From assembly GCA_900552425.1 (NCBI GenBank), contig URZR01000028.1, positions 1 through 14,604 of the forward strand: a DNA stretch of 14,604 nucleotides, read 5' to 3'. Shown here one piece after another: positions 13,307-14,604 of the stretch. A model generated the notes under the pieces. The model worked only from the letters and a program-made list of their open reading frames with translations, was not told the DNA's origin and did no database searches. This DNA comes from an uncultured Collinsella sp. (GTDB lineage Bacteria; Actinomycetota; Coriobacteriia; Coriobacteriales; Coriobacteriaceae). The first letter of the stretch is position 1. Every line of letters begins with the position of its first letter. The position numbers and the translations under genes are program-made.

Positions 13307-14158
13307 ATGGCTGAACTGCTGAAGGGTGCTCCCGTCGCCCGCGCGTTGACTGAGGAACTTGCTGCTCGCTGCGCAGCCCTGCGCGAGCGGGGCGTTGTTC
13401 CGACGTTGGCTATCGTGCGTGTGGGTGAACGCGAGGACGACCTATCCTACGAGCGCGGTGCGCTCAGGCGCTGCGAGAAGGTTGGCATTGAAGCTCGCCG
13501 CGTTTTGCTTCCCGCCGATGTTTCGCAGGACGAGCTGTTGGCGGCCATCGAGGACATCAATTCCGACCCCGCTGTTCATGGCTGCCTGATGTTCCGCCCG
13601 CTGCCCGCCGGCCTTGACGAGGACGCGGTTGCCTCGGCACTCGATCCCGCCAAGGACGTTGACTCCATGACGCCGGCTTCGCTGCTCACCACGCTTTCGG
13701 GGCGCGGCGAGGGTTTTGCCCCCTGCACAGCCGAAGCCGTGCTTGCTTTGCTGGATCATTACGGCGTTGAGCTGGATGGAGCTAAGGTTGCTGTGGTCGG
13801 TCGGTCTCTGGTGATTGGCCGTCCCGTTGCCGCCATGCTTACGGCGAGCAATGCGACCGTGACGACGTGCCATACGCATACGCACGACCTTGCTGCCGAG
13901 TGCCGTGCTGCCGACATTGTGGTTGCCGCCGTTGGACGCGCACGTACGATTGGCGTGGATGCGGTTCGCGAGGGCCAGACGATCATCGATGTTGGCATTA
14001 ATTGGGACGAGGCCGCTGGCAAGCTGGTGGGTGACGTCGATTCTGATGCTGCGGAGCCGGTCGTTAACGCCATCACGCCCGTGCCGGGCGGCGTCGGGCC
14101 GATGACGATCTGCTGCCTGATGGAGAATACGATCGAGTGTTTCCTGCGGCGCATGTAG
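13307..14158 (+). CDS. folD: methylene-tetrahydrofolate dehydrogenase FolD, apparently without cyclohydrolase residues
   Basis: FolD oxidises 5,10-methylene-THF to methenyl-THF with NAD(P)+, and most members also hydrolyse methenyl-THF to 10-formyl-THF. The ATG at 13307 follows GAGAGG and gives 283 residues, normal for the family. The Rossmann segment VVGRSLVIGRP (163-173), KDVD with D119, and PVPGGVGPMT (258-267) are conserved. In the folate site the motif YxxxK reads YERGA: Y48 is kept, but the position of E. coli Lys54 is A52. The VQLPLP motif reads MFRPLP, so the usual Gln is F96. Human MTHFD1 work ties that lysine and glutamine to the cyclohydrolase step. With fchA directly upstream, this enzyme is probably a dehydrogenase only. 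Similar YERGA/FRPLP FolDs occur, as I recall, in Firmicutes. Confidence 0.95.
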   Translation: MAELLKGAPVARALTEELAARCAALRERGVVPTLAIVRVGEREDDLSYERGALRRCEKVGIEARRVLLPADVSQDELLAAIEDINSDPAVHGCLMFRPLPAGLDEDAVASALDPAKDVDSMTPASLLTTLSGRGEGFAPCTAEAVLALLDHYGVELDGAKVAVVGRSLVIGRPVAAMLTASNATVTTCHTHTHDLAAECRAADIVVAAVGRARTIGVDAVREGQTIIDVGINWDEAAGKLVGDVDSDAAEPVVNAITPVPGGVGPMTICCLMENTIECFLRRM

Positions 14159-14175
14159 CAGGTACGCCTCTTTTG

Positions 14176-14220
14176 CCGTCCGCCCCGGATGACTTTCGCG
14201 TCGTCCGGGGCGGACGGTTT
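14176..14220 (+). terminator. intrinsic terminator of the fchA-folD operon
   Basis: An 18-base-pair stem with one G-T pair (arms 14176-14193 and 14200-14217, six-base loop) begins 18 bases after the folD stop. Only TTT follows, so the T run is short, possibly because the native sequence ends here (see the finding on the right end). Confidence 0.72.
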
Positions 14221-14258
14221 CATGCAGGCAGACGGCCGGAAATCCTCATATTTCGGTA

Positions 14259-14289
14259 TTGCTCCGGGGACGGGAAAGGCGTAAATTTG
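14259..14289 (+). promoter_or_regulatory. Bacteroidota-type promoter candidate before the methyltransferase
   Basis: TTG (14259-14261), a 20-base spacer and TAAATTTG (14282-14289) match the Bacteroidota pattern TTG / TAnnTTTG described for their primary sigma factor. It ends 14 bases before the start codon. Such a site is out of place in an actinobacterial genome. Confidence 0.45.
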
Positions 14290-14303
14290 CGGAAAAAAGC
14301 GAT

Positions 14304-14604
14304 ATGGAAAAGATCCGACCCGACCTGTCCGAGGTTCCCGCCACCCTGCTCGTGCCCCTCTGGGCCCGTGCCGAGGAGCAGAAACGCGCCGATCCGCTCG
14401 TGCGCGACCCGAAATCGGCGGAGATTCTCCGTGCACTCGATTTCGATTTCGGCCGGTTCCGCGGAGGGTGGATGTCGCAACTGGGATGCTGCGTGCGGAC
14501 GGCGATTCTCGACAGGGAGGTGCAGGCCTTTCTGTCGGACCGTCCCGGGGCCTCGGTGGTCAATCTGGGCTGCGGGCTCGATGCCCGGGAACTGCGCATG
14601 ACGG
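14304..14604 (+). CDS. class I SAM-dependent methyltransferase (leucine carboxyl methyltransferase-like), 5' part
   Basis: An open frame from the ATG at 14304 runs off the right edge without a stop (100 codons visible). It starts MEKIRPDLSEVPATLLVPLW, continues with a charged helix and RDPKSAEILRALDFDF, and reaches VVNLGCGLDARELRM (residues 85-99), the glycine-rich motif I of SAM-binding methyltransferases of the leucine carboxyl methyltransferase / polyketide O-methyltransferase type. GGAAAAAAG lies upstream as a weak ribosome site. Five of twelve arginine codons are CGG, CGA or AGG and five of seven glycine codons are GGA or GGG, unlike fhs and most of the window. Substrate cannot be judged from this part. 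It may derive from another organism. Confidence 0.82.
   Translation, partial: MEKIRPDLSEVPATLLVPLWARAEEQKRADPLVRDPKSAEILRALDFDFGRFRGGWMSQLGCCVRTAILDREVQAFLSDRPGASVVNLGCGLDARELRMT

Noticed and set aside
13442..14436. Minus-strand open frames opposite folD and the right end
   Set aside because: They lack start signals and family resemblance, and folD on the plus strand is certain.

Overview
The window looks like chromosomal DNA of a Coriobacteriia member, most likely Collinsella or a close relative. This rests on high G+C with strong GGC/GGT and CGC/CGT codon preference, AGGAGG-type ribosome sites, a twin-arginine surface enzyme ending in an LADTG-type sorting signal, and the mix of protein families. 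The assignment is inference from style; no database was searched.

Layout, left to right. The 3' two thirds of ruvB is followed by fhs (formate-tetrahydrofolate ligase) with a clear terminator. Next is a single-pass membrane protein with threonine-rich N-terminal motifs and a PASTA-like outer domain. It converges, with a 12-base gap, on a cation diffusion facilitator whose site residues suggest manganese export. A double zinc-ribbon protein of unknown role faces an orphan DUF1016 (YhcG-type) PDDEXK nuclease, and a small possible PH-like protein follows. A minus-strand block then holds a Tat-exported, wall-anchored PI-PLC-like enzyme split by an in-frame TAA, and two tandem paralogous lipoproteins, each with its own terminator and each preceded at some distance by the same 19-base motif. 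A plus-strand operon fchA-folD with a recognisable promoter and terminator comes next. The last ~300 bases carry the start of a SAM-dependent methyltransferase in a different codon style, behind a Bacteroidota-like promoter.

How the genes fit together. Fhs makes 10-formyl-THF, FchA interconverts it with methenyl-THF, and FolD connects methenyl- and methylene-THF. This FolD lacks the lysine and glutamine that the bifunctional enzymes use for cyclohydrolysis, so FchA next door probably supplies that step. The PLC and lipoproteins form a cell-surface block of unknown purpose. No tRNA, rRNA, CRISPR array, insertion sequence or phage gene was recognised.

Best leads: the FolD/FchA division of labour, the interrupted anchored PLC, the repeated motif upstream of the lipoproteins, and the compositional break at about 14,220, which may be an assembly join or a transferred segment.
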